A DNA stretch of 64,000 nt, taken from positions 19,517 to 83,516 of the forward strand of contig PBNZ01000037.1 in NCBI GenBank assembly GCA_002723275.1, read 5' to 3'. The notes beneath the pieces were generated by a model. It worked only from the letters and a program-made list of their open reading frames with translations. It had not been told where the DNA came from and made no database searches. The first letter of the stretch is position 1. The number at the start of each line of letters is the position of its first letter. The position numbers and the translations under genes are program-made. Source of the DNA: Planctomycetaceae bacterium (GTDB lineage Bacteria; Planctomycetota; Planctomycetia; Pirellulales; Pirellulaceae). Of this stretch, positions 9,601 through 18,243 are shown piece after piece.

Positions 9601-11679
9601 GTTGCTGAGGTTCATTACAATCCCGCCGGAGCGACGGATTCGACGGAATTCATCGAGTTGGTCAACATCAGTTCCGATCAGGCTCTCGACCTCGCCGGTG
9701 TGCAAATCACGGATGGCCCGGAGGCGCCTTTTGTGATCCCTGCTGGAACGACCCTGGCCGCCGGTCAACGTCTTGTAATCGCCAGAAATCGAGAAGCCCT
9801 CTTGCAGGCGAATCCAGATTTAGCAGGCGAGGCTGTCTTAGGGGATTTCGTCGGTAACCTCAACAACAACGGCGAACGCATCAAGGTGGATGATGCAGAT
9901 GGAAATACGGTGGTCGATTTCCGTTATGACGACTCGACGATCTGGCCTCAGTCCGCCGATGGTGCTGGCGCTTCACTTGTCGTGATTGACGTCAACACGA
10001 ATGTCGATGAGCTATCGAAAGATTATCGGTGGCGAGGCAGTTTCGAGTTCGGGGGGAGCCCCGGTGCCGAGGGATCAGCGCCAATCGATGTGGTCGTTAA
10101 CGAAGTGCTCAGCAATACGGATGGCCAGGATGATGCCATTGAAATTCTGAATAACTCGGCGGTTGAAGTCGATCTCGGTGGCTGGTTCCTGAGTGATGAT
10201 TCGGACAACTTGAGAAAGTATCAGATCGCTCAGGGAACCTCGATCGCACCAAGTGGATACGTCGTAGTGACCGAAGCTCTGTTTAACTCCGATGCGGCCA
10301 ACGATGCCTTTGCTTTGGACGGAGATGATGGGGATGATGTTTGGCTCTCCGCGCCGTCAGGTGATTCGATTGGGTTTGTCGATGATGTTCATTTCGGTGG
10401 TAGCCGGAATTCAGAATCGTTCTCTCGTCAACCCAATGGAGTCGGATACCTCTGGCCCTCAACTCCCTCGTTGAACGCTGCGAATGGTGCCGCCCGATCA
10501 CCTCAGGTCGTCATCTCTGAGCTGCACTATAATCCTGCCGAACCTACCCAAGAGGCAGTGCAAATTCTGTCCAATTTGGATGGCAATGATTTGGAATTCA
10601 TCGAGCTGCACAATCCAAGTGGTAGTCCCGTCGATCTCAGCCAGTGGCGGATTCGGGGAGGTATTGAATTTGATTTCGACGAAGGTTTGCGACTCAACTC
10701 AAATGAGACCTTGGCAGTGCTCAGCTTCAATCCTGCCAATCCGCGAAATGCCGAACGTCGAGCTGCATTCCTTGCCAATTATGGCGTTGAAAGTGCCGTT
10801 ACGCTTATCGGCGGTTATGACGGAAGTCTGAATAATAGTCAGGAGTCGATTCGATTGCAGGCTGCAGCTTTGACCGAAGAGGGCACGACCGTTCATTATT
10901 TTGAAGACCGGGTTGTTTATGACGACGTGCAACCCTGGCCAGAGTCTGCCGACGGTGGGGGCAATGCTCTGGGCCGTCAGGATTTCTCAGGAATCGGTAC
11001 TGGACCCCAAAACTGGATCGCTCAGCAACCAAGTCCAGGATCGTTGGGATTAGTGAACATCGACATTAACGGTGATGGGCAAATCACTCCAGATGACATT
11101 GATGCTCTCTGCGTACAGGTCATGCAGGAAAACAATCCCGCCTACGATTTGAATCGTGATGCGGCTACCAACCTGGACGACGTGATGTTCTATGTTGAGC
11201 AGCTGCTTGGAACGACCGCCGGCGATCGAAATCTCGATGGCAAATTCAATTCCACCGATCTGGTCGTCTTGTTCCAGATTGGTGAGTATGAAGACGGGGT
11301 TGCTAAAAACTCGACATGGGCTGAAGGGGATTGGAATTGCGATTCCGAATTCAATTCATCGGATCTCGTCCTGGCATTCCAAAGCGGCAGTTATGGGGTT
11401 TCGGCTGCCCCTCGAAAGAGTCGTGTCGATGCCGCTGTAGCTGCTGCTCTCGCGGACGAACCGACCTCCACCAATAATCAGTTGAAAGCAGACTCCCAGC
11501 ATGGTTTTTCGTTGAGTTTCGAGCAGTCCAATCAACTTTTGTTGATGAATGAGGCCGAAACACAGTCGGTTTTCAAAGACCATTCCGAAGCTCGTATATC
11601 GTCAACAAGCGTTAACTCGATCGATCAGGTATTCGGCGAGTTCGCTTCAGATTCGGACGAAAATCAGCTCACAATCTAA
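6670..11679 (+). CDS. Giant CotH / multi-LTD / dockerin-like secreted protein, about 1669 aa
   Basis: I place the start at GTG 6670 because AGGAGA lies 6 bases upstream and the product then opens with the basic leader and LEPRVLLAADV motif seen in other planctomycete giant proteins (compare 25029 and 63435). ATG 6598 and TTG 6562 are alternatives in frame. Order of domains: LTD (VFISEFSASNDAVL), CotH kinase-like domain (FARARGGATNGASQKFNF to IFPWDKDWTFG), a beta-rich segment with YLNGTEIARAG, then four further LTD units (IELRNENDTAVDVSGWRI; AEVHYNPAGATDSTEFIELV; VVNEVLSNTDGQDDAIEIL; ISELHYNPAEPTQEAV). A dockerin-like EF-hand tail follows (DINGDGQITPDD; GDRNLDGKFNSTDLV; GDWNCDSEFNSSDLV). About 95 residues after it are low-complexity and unrecognised. 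Likely extracellular; function unknown. Confidence 0.87.
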   Translation: MATKHKKTRLVGNGERLEPRVLLAADVFISEFSASNDAVLRDGDREYPDWIELHNAGDQSIDLSGWFLTDSQNELSKWTFPAGNIDAGGFITVFASGKDTEDKDGNLHTNFRLSRSGEYLGLVQPDAVTIKSEFSPAYPDQLTDISYGVRMDANSILERDVYGFFTTPTPGARNASVFDLGPRISDVEHSPAEPLVSEPLLVTAKIDKTFNDVASVEMAYRVMYSDEVRVTMTDDGQGVDETAEDGIYSAQIPAGIADEGKMIRYYVTANDNQSNAMRAPRITDTTGTDRSPEYFGTIAQDPSIDTNLSVFHWFAERTSRAKSRSGSRVSVYYQGEFYDNVFARARGGATNGASQKFNFNDNQPLYVNETLGRVAEINMNARGGDTTYVRQPMAFQTYTLAGNESSESFLVLMRDNGTSDRVGVLIEQVDEDYLERHGLDPNGALYKFVQRSNLNPVFSDIITGIEKKTRLDEGLDDINEVVKGLKLSTQEARGSTVFDLFNVAQLLNYLALRSITLDADDVRKNFYLYRDTDGTGQWSIFPWDKDWTFGITGDGGQFLEHPFFADEAHRKDNALQWNRLYDAVFNDPVLQSMYLRRLRTVMDEVLQPRGTTNGILEQLAEEIADSAKGDISGNISTITSYLRGRRDTLYNDHVVDPGDTGKIQDLVSEFTEGQFFIPTNNDLGQTWTEVADPANIAEWQTGTTGLGFGSRFSELVNTEAIPLQSCATCTSIYLRVPFDVEDADAIKRMTLQMKYDDGFIAYLNGTEIARAGVRGDISFDMDSRSHRNSEALKFQNFLVSEHADALRDGRNVLAIQVVNSSPTSNDMLVLPKLVDGVISSTAAAGIPLAQVGNPAISFGAVDHDPAGGQDQEYIELRNENDTAVDVSGWRIKGGVEHNFPAGTVIPAGRSLYLSPNVPAFMSRSEGPTGGQRLFVQGTYNGRLSNFGETLTLIARDGTEMDSYTTPVSASDVQNFLRVAEVHYNPAGATDSTEFIELVNISSDQALDLAGVQITDGPEAPFVIPAGTTLAAGQRLVIARNREALLQANPDLAGEAVLGDFVGNLNNNGERIKVDDADGNTVVDFRYDDSTIWPQSADGAGASLVVIDVNTNVDELSKDYRWRGSFEFGGSPGAEGSAPIDVVVNEVLSNTDGQDDAIEILNNSAVEVDLGGWFLSDDSDNLRKYQIAQGTSIAPSGYVVVTEALFNSDAANDAFALDGDDGDDVWLSAPSGDSIGFVDDVHFGGSRNSESFSRQPNGVGYLWPSTPSLNAANGAARSPQVVISELHYNPAEPTQEAVQILSNLDGNDLEFIELHNPSGSPVDLSQWRIRGGIEFDFDEGLRLNSNETLAVLSFNPANPRNAERRAAFLANYGVESAVTLIGGYDGSLNNSQESIRLQAAALTEEGTTVHYFEDRVVYDDVQPWPESADGGGNALGRQDFSGIGTGPQNWIAQQPSPGSLGLVNIDINGDGQITPDDIDALCVQVMQENNPAYDLNRDAATNLDDVMFYVEQLLGTTAGDRNLDGKFNSTDLVVLFQIGEYEDGVAKNSTWAEGDWNCDSEFNSSDLVLAFQSGSYGVSAAPRKSRVDAAVAAALADEPTSTNNQLKADSQHGFSLSFEQSNQLLLMNEAETQSVFKDHSEARISSTSVNSIDQVFGEFASDSDENQLTI

Positions 11680-11849
11680 GGACGGTCGCCACGAATGAAT
11701 TGGGACATCATTGAGTTCAATGGATGTTGAGTGTAGAGTTAGAGCCAACGCAGTGTGATTTCAATAAACGAAAACACATTTGCCCGATTCAGTCCTGCCT
11801 GAATTTTTTTGAACGTTCTTGTCGCATGTTTTTCTGCAGAGGACTTGAA

Positions 11850-13448
11850 ATGCACATCCGCAAATTAGTTTTGTCGGTCTGCGTCGTTTGTCTCACCGTC
11901 CCGGTGGCATTCGCGCAGGACGAGTTTTATCCCATCGATTCCGTTAGCATTCAGTACCCTGACGACATTGGTGGTGATTTTTGGCCTGCATCCAATCTTA
12001 TTCAGGGCCCTGGAGTCGGATTCGAGGCTGACGAACCCTACGAAAAGTTTGGGGGCGGCGATGCCAACAATTGGGTGACGACCGATGATTGTGGTTTTCC
12101 AGCAGACTACATCGATTGTGTTGGTGAGCCCGTTATTTTCCTGGACCTCGGCCAAGATCGCGCGTTAGACGAGATCAGCATGTGGGGCTACGAAGATACA
12201 AATACGAATGGATGGCGTGAATTTAGTCTTCGTTTTGCATCCGATGCTGACGGTGCCGATGGTTACGGTTCGAGCATCAGCTACAACCCGACCTTTATCC
12301 AAGAGGATTTCTTCGAATACTTGGCGGTTGAACGTCAGAGTTTTGACTTCAGTGAAAACGTGAATGCCCGTTATGTGGAACTCACGGTGACTGATAATTA
12401 TTTCGATGATCCCGGAGATGGAACGGGTGAAGAAGGTTGGGGACCTGGTGGTGATCGAGTTGGTATTGGTGAGATCGCATTTCGTGCGAGTGGTGGATTT
12501 GAACCACCAACCCCAGAGCCCGGTATCGATTTTTATGACATCGCTGACATCACCTCTTCCATGTCCGATAGTGATCTCTGGCCTGCTTCCAATTTGATTG
12601 CAGGACCGGGGGAAGGTTTCAACGCCTCGGAGCCCTACGCGAGTTTGGGTGGTGGTCCTGACGGCGCCTGGGTGACAACCGATCCTGGTGGTTTTCCCTC
12701 CGATTACCTCGAAGTGGAAGATCCACCCGAGTTGATTATCGATCTTGGTGAAGATGTTGCCCTGAATGAAATCGATGTTTGGGGTTACTCCAGTGGAAAC
12801 GCAAATGGCGTTCTTGAGTTTGAACTCGAATTCGCCACGGCAGCCGATGGAGACGACGGCTTTGGAGCTTCGATTTCGTACAATCCCACATTTGGTGATG
12901 TTGAGCTCGATCCAACCATTCGCCAGCAGTTTTCCTTCGAAGAAGAAGTCATGGCTCGCTATGTAAAATTCATTGCGACCGACAACTACTACGAAGATCC
13001 AGGTGATGGAACCGGTGAACTCGGTCGACCACCTGGAGGTGACCGTGTTGGTCTTTCCGAAATCGCATTCCCGGTGATTACCGACATCGACCCGTTGGCT
13101 CCGTTGGATGACGGTCGACTGACCGATCCGCAAGAACGTGCTGATTATGTTCACAACATTCTCGGTACCTGGTTCGGTGATTCTAATCTGGACGGCGAAT
13201 TCAACAGTTCCGATCTCGTTCTCGTGTTCTCCGAAGGTCTCTATGAAACTGGCGATAAAGCTGGTTGGGCCGCTGGTGACTGGGATGGTGACATGCAGTT
13301 CGGTAGTAGTGACCTCGTTACCGCCTTCATCGATGGTGGCTACGAAGCAGGTCCTCGACCGGACGCCGTCGTAGCAGTACCTGAGCCAAGTGCATTTGTT
13401 CTCGCCTTCCTGGCAGCTCTTGGCTTGTTGCGACTACGTCGTCGATAA
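11850..13448 (+). CDS. PEP-CTERM protein with two discoidin-like domains and dockerin-like repeat, 532 aa
   Basis: The ATG at 11850 is preceded by AGAGGA with 6-base spacing and gives a clean signal peptide (MHIRKLVLSVCVVCLTVPVAFAQ); the frame extends further upstream without a better start. Two discoidin-like domains follow, from EFYPIDSVS and from DFYDIADITSSMSDSDLWP. Each resembles the single domain of the 5760 protein, and a short proline-rich linker separates them. Then comes the dockerin-like EF-hand pair (GDSNLDGEFNSSDLVLVF, GDWDGDMQFGSSDLVTAF) and a PEP-CTERM tail (VPEPSAFVLAFLAALGLLRLRRR). Exosortase-dependent surface or matrix localisation is expected. The internal duplication and added dockerin suggest it derives from a 5760-like ancestor. 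Partner unknown. Confidence 0.85.
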   Translation: MHIRKLVLSVCVVCLTVPVAFAQDEFYPIDSVSIQYPDDIGGDFWPASNLIQGPGVGFEADEPYEKFGGGDANNWVTTDDCGFPADYIDCVGEPVIFLDLGQDRALDEISMWGYEDTNTNGWREFSLRFASDADGADGYGSSISYNPTFIQEDFFEYLAVERQSFDFSENVNARYVELTVTDNYFDDPGDGTGEEGWGPGGDRVGIGEIAFRASGGFEPPTPEPGIDFYDIADITSSMSDSDLWPASNLIAGPGEGFNASEPYASLGGGPDGAWVTTDPGGFPSDYLEVEDPPELIIDLGEDVALNEIDVWGYSSGNANGVLEFELEFATAADGDDGFGASISYNPTFGDVELDPTIRQQFSFEEEVMARYVKFIATDNYYEDPGDGTGELGRPPGGDRVGLSEIAFPVITDIDPLAPLDDGRLTDPQERADYVHNILGTWFGDSNLDGEFNSSDLVLVFSEGLYETGDKAGWAAGDWDGDMQFGSSDLVTAFIDGGYEAGPRPDAVVAVPEPSAFVLAFLAALGLLRLRRR

Positions 13449-13514
13449 TCGCAGCCCGTTGTTCGAATCGCTCTCGGGCGAAACATGCAACGAGTCGTGG
13501 ATGAAATGAAGAAC

Positions 13515-13556
13515 AGGTAGCCGGAAGACAGTTGAAAGTCTCCGGCTACCTTTTTT
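13515..13556 (+). terminator. Rho-independent terminator
   Basis: The perfect 11-bp stem AGGTAGCCGGA / TCCGGCTACCT encloses a 14-nt loop and runs into a T tract. It ends the 11850-13448 transcript. Confidence 0.9.
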
Positions 13557-13618
13557 CATGCGCCTATCTTCTTGCGCATCTTCTGCATCGGTGAAACTTT
13601 CGACGGCTAAACCGGAAA

Positions 13619-13819
13619 TCAATTCACTTCGAGCCTCCATGTTCCGGTTGCGGGATCCCCCTCCTCAGGATGGATCGTCAAGGATCGGATTTCTATCTCG
13701 GTGGGCTCCGGACAAGGCATTTGCAGCCATTCGAAGAATTCTCGCACCATCTGCAAGTTTTTGGGAATTCTCAGCAGTGGACGCGCATCAAAAGCTCTAA
13801 ATCGAAAACGACATTCCAT
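13619..13819 (-). CDS. Possible small protein, 66 aa, unrecognised
   Basis: A minus-strand frame begins at an ATG with AAAGGTG upstream and encodes a protein of ordinary composition (for example EFFEWLQMPCPEPTEIEIRS). It has no signal peptide, no membrane helix and no domain I know. It lies in an otherwise gene-free gap and would be divergent from the VWA gene. It may be chance or a gene remnant; I keep it only because its composition is protein-like. Apart from the terminator at 13515, nothing else is seen in the 400-bp gap 13449-13849. Confidence 0.25.
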   Translation of the reverse strand: MECRFRFRAFDARPLLRIPKNLQMVREFFEWLQMPCPEPTEIEIRSLTIHPEEGDPATGTWRLEVN

Positions 13820-13849
13820 TCAGATACACCTTTCTGAAAGGTCATCAAC

Positions 13850-15580
13850 ATGAAAAGAACGCTCTTATTCGCTTCCCTGCTGCTGTGCTGTGGCATTGTT
13901 GGCTGCGGTCAACAAACGACCCTTGAAAACAAACATGTAAATCAGGCTTCGCCGCTTGTGAGGACTCAATCCTTGCCACCAAGTGATGAACATCCGTTCG
14001 CCAGTGATGCGAATGCCGAAGTTCGAACGGAACAAATGCATTTGCCGTTGGCAAGTCAACCTGCGTCGCTGGGAAGCCAGAGGCAGGCGAAGGTTGTGGC
14101 GGCTTGGCCGGATTCGGCTTTGGGACACGGCCCAGGAATGGCAGGTGATCGTTATGCGTCCATCGTTGACAATCAGTTTCTCCAGGTGATCAACGAGCCC
14201 CTCAGTACCTTTTCAATCGATGTTGATACGGCATCCTATGCCAATACTCGACGGTTTCTCATGCAAAACAGCGTTTTGCCACCTGCCGGAGCCGTGCGAG
14301 TTGAGGAGTTGATCAACTATTTCACCTACGACTACAAGCCACCGACAAGCGGCGAACCGTTTGCGACCCATGTTGAAGTTGCAGCGTGTCCCTGGCAGTC
14401 AGGGCACCGGCTCGTCCGTGTTGCCTTGAAGGGTAAAGTCGCTGGTGCGGAGGAACGTCCTCTCAGTAATCTTGTCTTCTTACTCGACGTTTCTGGGTCG
14501 ATGAAAAGTCCCGACAAGATTGAGCTCATGAAGCATGGTATGTAGCGAATTGTCGAAGAACTTGGAGAAAACGATCGTGTTGCCATTGTTGTGTACGCCG
14601 GAGCCAGCGGCTTAGTACTGCCGTCCACCTCGGCTGATCAGAAAGTAACCATTGGTCAAAAGCTTCAGGAACTTCAAGCGGGTGGATCGACGAATGGTGG
14701 CAGTGGGATTCAATTGGCCTATCAGGTGGCTCGCGATAATTTCATTGCAGGAGGCATCAATCGTGTGATTCTTGCGACCGATGGTGACTTTAATGTTGGC
14801 ATGACCAGCCAGGACCAGCTCGTGGAACTGGTCGAGAAAGAAGCAGATAGTGGAGTCTTCCTTTCTGTTCTCGGATTTGGTCGAGGCAATTTGAATGACT
14901 CGACGATGGAAAAGATCTCTAATCGAGGAAATGGAAACTATGCTTACCTCGATACGCCCCGTGAAGCCGAGAAGGTTTTGGTGGAGCAGGTCGGAGGTGC
15001 TCTGGTAACGATCGCCAAGGACGTCAAGATTCAAGTCGAATTTAATCCGGCTGAGGTCGCATCCTATCGATTGATTGGCTACGAAAATCGGAAGCTTGAG
15101 AACGAAGATTTCAACGACGACAAAAAGGATGCCGGAGAGATTGGCGCAGGGCATACGGTAACGGCTCTCTATCAGGTCGTCCCCGCCGATGCCCAAACCA
15201 GGCCCGCCTCGACGGAATCGAACCGAACGGTCGATCCACTGCAGTTCCAAGGTCAACGGCCGCTGACAGAGGCGGCGAAAAGTGGCCAATTGCTGACGCT
15301 TAAGATTCGCTACAAGCAACCCGAATCGGAGAAAAGTCAGCTCAGCGTTTTTCCGGTCAACGATGAGGGGTATGCTTTTGGTCAGGCTACCCAGGACTTC
15401 AGGTTTGCAACGGCCGCGGCAGCCTTCGGGATGCTCTTGAAAGATTCTGAGCACAAGGGGAATTTTACCTTCGGGGCAGTTGCTGAAATTGCCAAAGCCA
15501 ATCAAGGGGATGATTCAGAAGGATATCGGGATGAATTCGTCAAGATGGTGGAACGAGCTGATTCCCTTTCCGGTTCGTAA
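13850..15580 (+). pseudogene. VWA-domain lipoprotein (YfbK-like), interrupted by an in-frame TAG
   Basis: A single frame of 577 codons is broken only by TAG at 14543-14545 (codon 232). Residues 1-231 hold a lipobox signal ([12 protein letters not shown]), the N-terminal domain typical of YfbK-like proteins ([30 protein letters not shown]) and the start of the VWA domain with the MIDAS motif DVSGSM. After the stop the same frame goes on with the rest of the VWA domain (RVAIVVYAGASGLVLPST, RVILATDGDFNVGM) and the C-terminal DUF3520-like region. The stop sits in the helix after the MIDAS strand, where a lysine or glutamine codon would differ from TAG by one base. No gap, repeat or frameshift is seen. 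It may be a recent nonsense mutation or a sequencing error. GAAAGG precedes the start. Confidence 0.85.
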
Positions 15581-15660
15581 CTTTGAGATTGGATCTCTAT
15601 TTTCATTACCTCGCGCTCAGCAGGCCTGTTAAAATATGACAGCCAAACGCGAGGTGATTT

Positions 15661-16854
15661 ATGAATCGAGAATTGAAGATTGCAGCGGTCGTCACGGAAT
15701 ATCGAAAATATTCCCATGCTCAGCACATCGTCGACCGCTTCTTGTATGGTTACGGCTGGGATGGAAAACATCATCGTCCTAACATGAAGGTCGTGTCGAT
15801 GTACACCGACCAGGTTCCTGAGTCGGACCTGAGTCGCGATCGCGAAAGCGAATTCGACTATCTCAAAATCTACCCAACCGTTGCTGAAGCACTGACCTGT
15901 GGCGGAGAAAAACTGGCGGTCGACGGTGTAATGTTGATCGGCGAACACGGCGATTATCCGACCAACGAAAAAGGACAACGACTCTATCCTCGATACGAGC
16001 TGTTTCAGCAGATCGTTTCTGTCTTTCGCGAGAGTGGCCGTTCCGTTCCTGTCTTCAATGACAAGCATTTGTCCTGGAAATGGAAGTGGGCCCAAGAGAT
16101 GGTGGATATCTCACGCGAGTTGGACTTTGGGTTTCTCGCCGGTTCTTCGCTGCCGGTCGCTCGACGTATCCCGGAATTAGAGTTTGACCGTGATGAAAAG
16201 GTGACCGAGGCGATGTCGCTCGCGTTTGCCTCTCCCGATTCCTATGATTTTCACGGTTTGGAAGTGCTGCAGGGAATGGTCGAACGGCGAGATGGCGGTG
16301 AGACGGGCGTTGTTTCCATGCACGCGCTGCGAGGTGATGCCGTTTGGGAGGCAATGCAGGCAGGCTCTTGGGAGGACGGTGGTTGGGATCCTGAACTTTT
16401 TCAAGCGTGTCTATGTCGAAGCCACCAAATGGAGCCTATGCGAGCCGGGTTGGGCCACAGCTTTCCCACGTTTGATGAATTGAAATCTGCTTGGAAACCA
16501 ATCGTCTATCGATTTCAATATGCCGACGGACTCAAGGCTACCATGTTTGTCGGCAACGGATTGGTGACTGATTTTACCTTTGCCGCACGAATTGATTCGC
16601 AGCCAAAGCCGGTTTCGACGCTGATGTTCTTGCCGTACTACGACTTGCAAAACTTTTTTAGTCCGCAAGTCCATCACATCGAACGGCTCTTTGAGACGGG
16701 CGTCGCAAACTATCCTGTTGAACGGACCTTGTTGACGTCCGGCCTTACCGAGGCAGGCGTCGACTCCTTGTACCGTGGGCAAAGACGCATCATGACACCG
16801 CACTTGCGAGTCAGTTATCAGCCTTCTGATGAGTCAACGTACTGGAGAACGTAG
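15661..16854 (+). CDS. Conserved protein of unrecognised family, copy 1 (397 aa)
   Basis: I do not recognise the family. There is no signal peptide or membrane helix, so it is probably cytoplasmic. It is clearly a paralogue of the next gene: both share IVDRxLxGY near the start, a G(E/R)xLAVxG(V/A)xL segment, GSSLPxxxRxP in the middle, and a ERRxxGETGVxSV motif followed by GDxVWxA. The C-terminal third contains FQYADGLKATMF and AARIDSQPKPVSTLMFLPY, matched by CIEYLDGTRATLLM in copy 2. The stop codon is one base before the ATG of copy 2, so they are translationally close-coupled. The absence of a GxGxxG nucleotide-binding loop argues against an ordinary Gfo/Idh oxidoreductase. Confidence 0.8.
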   Translation: MNRELKIAAVVTEYRKYSHAQHIVDRFLYGYGWDGKHHRPNMKVVSMYTDQVPESDLSRDRESEFDYLKIYPTVAEALTCGGEKLAVDGVMLIGEHGDYPTNEKGQRLYPRYELFQQIVSVFRESGRSVPVFNDKHLSWKWKWAQEMVDISRELDFGFLAGSSLPVARRIPELEFDRDEKVTEAMSLAFASPDSYDFHGLEVLQGMVERRDGGETGVVSMHALRGDAVWEAMQAGSWEDGGWDPELFQACLCRSHQMEPMRAGLGHSFPTFDELKSAWKPIVYRFQYADGLKATMFVGNGLVTDFTFAARIDSQPKPVSTLMFLPYYDLQNFFSPQVHHIERLFETGVANYPVERTLLTSGLTEAGVDSLYRGQRRIMTPHLRVSYQPSDESTYWRT

Positions 16855-16855
16855 G

Positions 16856-18130
16856 ATGTTTACCCGTCGAAAGTTTCTGGAAGCCACCGCGGCTGGAACG
16901 CTTAGTTCGTCAATGTTGCGTGCTGATGATTCAGCCAAGCCCGTTTGCCGGCGGCTCGCAGTCATCTCAAATGAGTGGGTTCCTGATTCGCCAATTCAGC
17001 AGATTGTCGATCGTCTCCTGGTAGGGTATCCGCATGAGGGTGAGTGGCAGACGCCGGGATTCAAAATCGCTTCAGCCTATGTCGCGCAGAGGTCCGACGC
17101 GGACCTGACAAAGTCGCGATGTAAAGCATTCGGATTTTCGGTGCAACGTAGCGTCGCCAAAGCGCTACGGTGTGGTGGAAGGCGCCTTGCGGTTCATGGG
17201 GCATTGCTGTTCTCCAACTCTCAAGAACCGTTGCGGAATGGTCGCCGGTCCTGTGACACCTCGCAATCCACCTTGTTCGATCAGGTTGCCAAGGTGTTTG
17301 CCCAGGATCGTCGCTCTGTTCCAGTATTCATCGAAGGCCGACCTGCGGACAGCCTTGAGGCAGTAAATCAAATTGTTGATCACGGACAGAAGATGCAGAT
17401 TCCCTTGTTGACGGGCTCCTCTCTGCCGCTGACCTGGCGACTGCCGTCCGTCGATCTGCCCTATGACGCCCGCGTCGATGAAGCATTGATGGTGGGGTTT
17501 GGTGATTTTGAGACAGGAGCATTTCATGCGCTCGAGGGTATGCAGGCCATGCTGGAACGCCGGCAGCACGGTGAGACGGGCGTACGTTCCGTGCAGTTGA
17601 TTGAAGGCGATGAGGTGTGGAAGGCTGCGCAAAACAATCGTTGGTCCCAGGATTTGCTCGAGGCTGCGTTGTCACGAAGTAATCAGCTGCAGGGCATCAG
17701 TCGATCCCTCGCGAAACCGCAAGACCTGGTACGGAACGGACAGTTACCAAAACTCGTTAAACAGCCAGTCGCTCTCTGTATTGAATATCTGGATGGCACA
17801 CGAGCCACACTGTTAATGTTGGATGGGGCCGTTGGCGATTTTACTTTCGCTGCTAAAGCCTCCGATGCTCAAGCAGAAGCTCAGATAATCTCCACGCTTT
17901 TTTATTGGGCGCCGGAACCTAACTTTGCTCATACGGCTGAGCATGCTCATCAGATTGTCCAGCTTATGCGTCACGGAAGGACAACGGTTCCGCTCGAAAG
18001 AACTGTGCTTGTCACCGGGTTGTTCGAACAGGCCGCGAAATTGAAAGGACTCGCGGGACAAAAGGTCTCGACGCCAGAATTGAAGATCTCGTATCGTCCA
18101 AATTCGGCGTCGCAATATGCCCGTAGTTAG
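16856..18130 (+). CDS. Conserved protein of unrecognised family, copy 2, with Tat-like leader (424 aa)
   Basis: I prefer ATG 16856, one base after the stop of copy 1, because GGAG lies 8 bases upstream and the product then begins with a twin-arginine-like leader (MFTRRKFLEATAAGTLSSSML). The frame also opens at 16829 inside copy 1. The body is homologous to copy 1 over its full length, so one paralogue appears exported and the other does not. The shared motifs are GSSLPLTWRLP, ERRQHGETGVRSV and GDEVWKA. Function unknown; a paired extracytoplasmic/cytoplasmic role is inference. Confidence 0.8.
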   Translation: MFTRRKFLEATAAGTLSSSMLRADDSAKPVCRRLAVISNEWVPDSPIQQIVDRLLVGYPHEGEWQTPGFKIASAYVAQRSDADLTKSRCKAFGFSVQRSVAKALRCGGRRLAVHGALLFSNSQEPLRNGRRSCDTSQSTLFDQVAKVFAQDRRSVPVFIEGRPADSLEAVNQIVDHGQKMQIPLLTGSSLPLTWRLPSVDLPYDARVDEALMVGFGDFETGAFHALEGMQAMLERRQHGETGVRSVQLIEGDEVWKAAQNNRWSQDLLEAALSRSNQLQGISRSLAKPQDLVRNGQLPKLVKQPVALCIEYLDGTRATLLMLDGAVGDFTFAAKASDAQAEAQIISTLFYWAPEPNFAHTAEHAHQIVQLMRHGRTTVPLERTVLVTGLFEQAAKLKGLAGQKVSTPELKISYRPNSASQYARS

Positions 18131-18243
18131 GGCGTGTACGCTCGACTTCGACTGGAAACGGTTGTGTTGCTTTCGACGATGGTCAACAATCAATTAGACA
18201 ACTTAACCCGCCTTCAACATCCTCTTCTGGATTGTTTTACCTG

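Noticed and set aside
12165-13154. A 329-codon minus-strand frame opposite the two-domain PEP-CTERM gene
   Set aside because: It is a shadow of the repeated, codon-biased plus-strand gene.
14543-14545. TAG as a recoded codon (amber suppression or pyrrolysine)
   Set aside because: TAG is the normal stop of several intact genes here (for example at 5419, 16854, 18130 and 28964), and the broken genes show no shared context after TAG.
14612-15505. A 297-codon minus-strand frame opposite the VWA gene
   Set aside because: The plus-strand frame has clear VWA domain motifs; the antisense translation has no features.
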